This document shows, piece by piece, positions 22,580-23,037 of a stretch of DNA of 23,037 bases. The stretch lies in the NCBI GenBank assembly GCA_023391005.1, contig JAEWBS010000140.1:1-23037 (forward strand), written 5' to 3'. The notes beneath the pieces were generated by a model. It worked only from the letters and a program-made list of their open reading frames with translations, was not told the DNA's origin and made no database searches. A program made the translations under genes and the position numbers. Position 1 is the first letter of the stretch; every line of letters begins with the position of its first letter. The DNA is from Bacillota bacterium (GTDB lineage: Bacteria > Bacillota > Clostridia > Oscillospirales > Ruminococcaceae).

Positions 22580-23037
22580 TCACAAATATTTTTGCAGCGT
22601 TTTGCGCACAGCGCCGGGGCCCTCGATCAGCGCACGCAGCATTGCTTCAATCTTGTCGCCCAGTCCCAGCGCGATTAGATCGGCACCGAAGATAACCGGG
22701 TTTGAAAGAATGCTGCTCAGCTTGTCGCCAAGGCTGCCGGGATTGCCCAGTGTAACGCCTTCAAGCTGTGCTTGCAGCTGCGCGAGCATCGGGTCGCTGC
22801 TGCACGCCATCGGTGCGCCCTGATCGTCAACCGCCAGCAGATAGCGCAGCCAGCCCGCGATGGCCAGCGGAATAAAGGTCAAATTTTGCACATCAAGGTC
22901 AGGGCGCTGATCATACGCCTTAATCGTCTCGCCAAAACGTATTGAGACCTTCTGGCTTGTGTCGGTCGCGATGCGCTGGGGCGTGTCGGGGATGAAGGGG
23001 GTGGGCAAGCGCTGCTCGATGACCTCGCGGATAAACG
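22580..23037 (-). CDS. uxuB: Mannitol dehydrogenase family / fructuronate reductase, C-terminal part
   Basis: The last 152 residues of a longer - strand gene whose start lies beyond the right edge. The visible part is the C-terminal domain of the polyol dehydrogenase family: RIATDTSQKVSIRFGETIKAY, the helix LTFIPLAIAGWLRYLL, SSDPML and LSNPVIFGADL, ending GPGAVRKTLQKYL. Family members reduce fructuronate to mannonate (UxuB), tagaturonate to altronate, or oxidise mannitol. The uronate neighbourhood favours a UxuB-type role; the substrate-deciding N-terminal half is not visible, so the symbol is tentative. The frame stays open to position 23037; an in-frame TTG at 23008 is internal, not a start. 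Confidence 0.85.
   Translation of the reverse strand, partial: FIREVIEQRLPTPFIPDTPQRIATDTSQKVSIRFGETIKAYDQRPDLDVQNLTFIPLAIAGWLRYLLAVDDQGAPMACSSDPMLAQLQAQLEGVTLGNPGSLGDKLSSILSNPVIFGADLIALGLGDKIEAMLRALIEGPGAVRKTLQKYL

Overview
The window looks like a chromosome segment of a GC-rich Firmicute of class Clostridia, probably an Oscillospiraceae/Ruminococcaceae-type anaerobe. The reasons are a T-box leader before alaS, AGGAGG-type ribosome binding sites throughout, an RNase M5-like Toprim protein next to holA, a GH25 lysozyme, an AzlCD exporter with an XRE-cupin regulator, and a KduI/KduD/KdgF uronate cluster. No species can be named from sequence alone.

Layout. (1) 159-7982, + strand: a consensus promoter and alanine T-box lead into alaS, then hinT, a phosphoribosyltransferase, comEC, holA and an RNase M5-like gene. 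Spacing is tight and holA overlaps the next gene. (2) About 8026-8391: a small, decayed, cas-less CRISPR array whose repeats resemble type I-C. (3) 8489-10914, + strand: an MBOAT-like membrane protein and a DHHW/AlgX-like partner. They have the layout of a polysaccharide O-acetylation pair, but both seem to lack the family's catalytic residues. (4) 11137-13401, - strand: queH, an isochorismatase-like hydrolase and a variant folD. (5) 13689-14741, + strand: a membrane-anchored GH25 lysozyme-like protein. (6) 14993-16698: azlCD on the - strand, divergent from an XRE-cupin regulator. (7) 16769-17562, - strand: an HD-domain protein with an apparent ATT start, overlapped by a 52-codon ORF. (8) 17892-23037, - strand: an alpha/beta hydrolase, kduD, kduI, kdgF, a FadR-type GntR regulator and the 3' part of a uxuB-like gene.

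The last block fits together as uronate use. KdgF, KduI and KduD turn the unsaturated uronate released by pectin or glycosaminoglycan lyases into 2-keto-3-deoxygluconate. UxuB handles fructuronate or tagaturonate, the GntR protein is the likely local regulator, and the esterase may remove ester groups from plant or host glycans. No KDG kinase or aldolase is visible here.

Most worth a second look: the O-acyltransferase-like pair with both active sites replaced; the orphan CRISPR relic; FolD lacking the cyclohydrolase Lys and Gln; the ATT start and coupled small ORF; and a structured non-coding block at 21130-21583 between gntR and kdgF. All assignments come from reading sequence and remembered family motifs; no database search was run.
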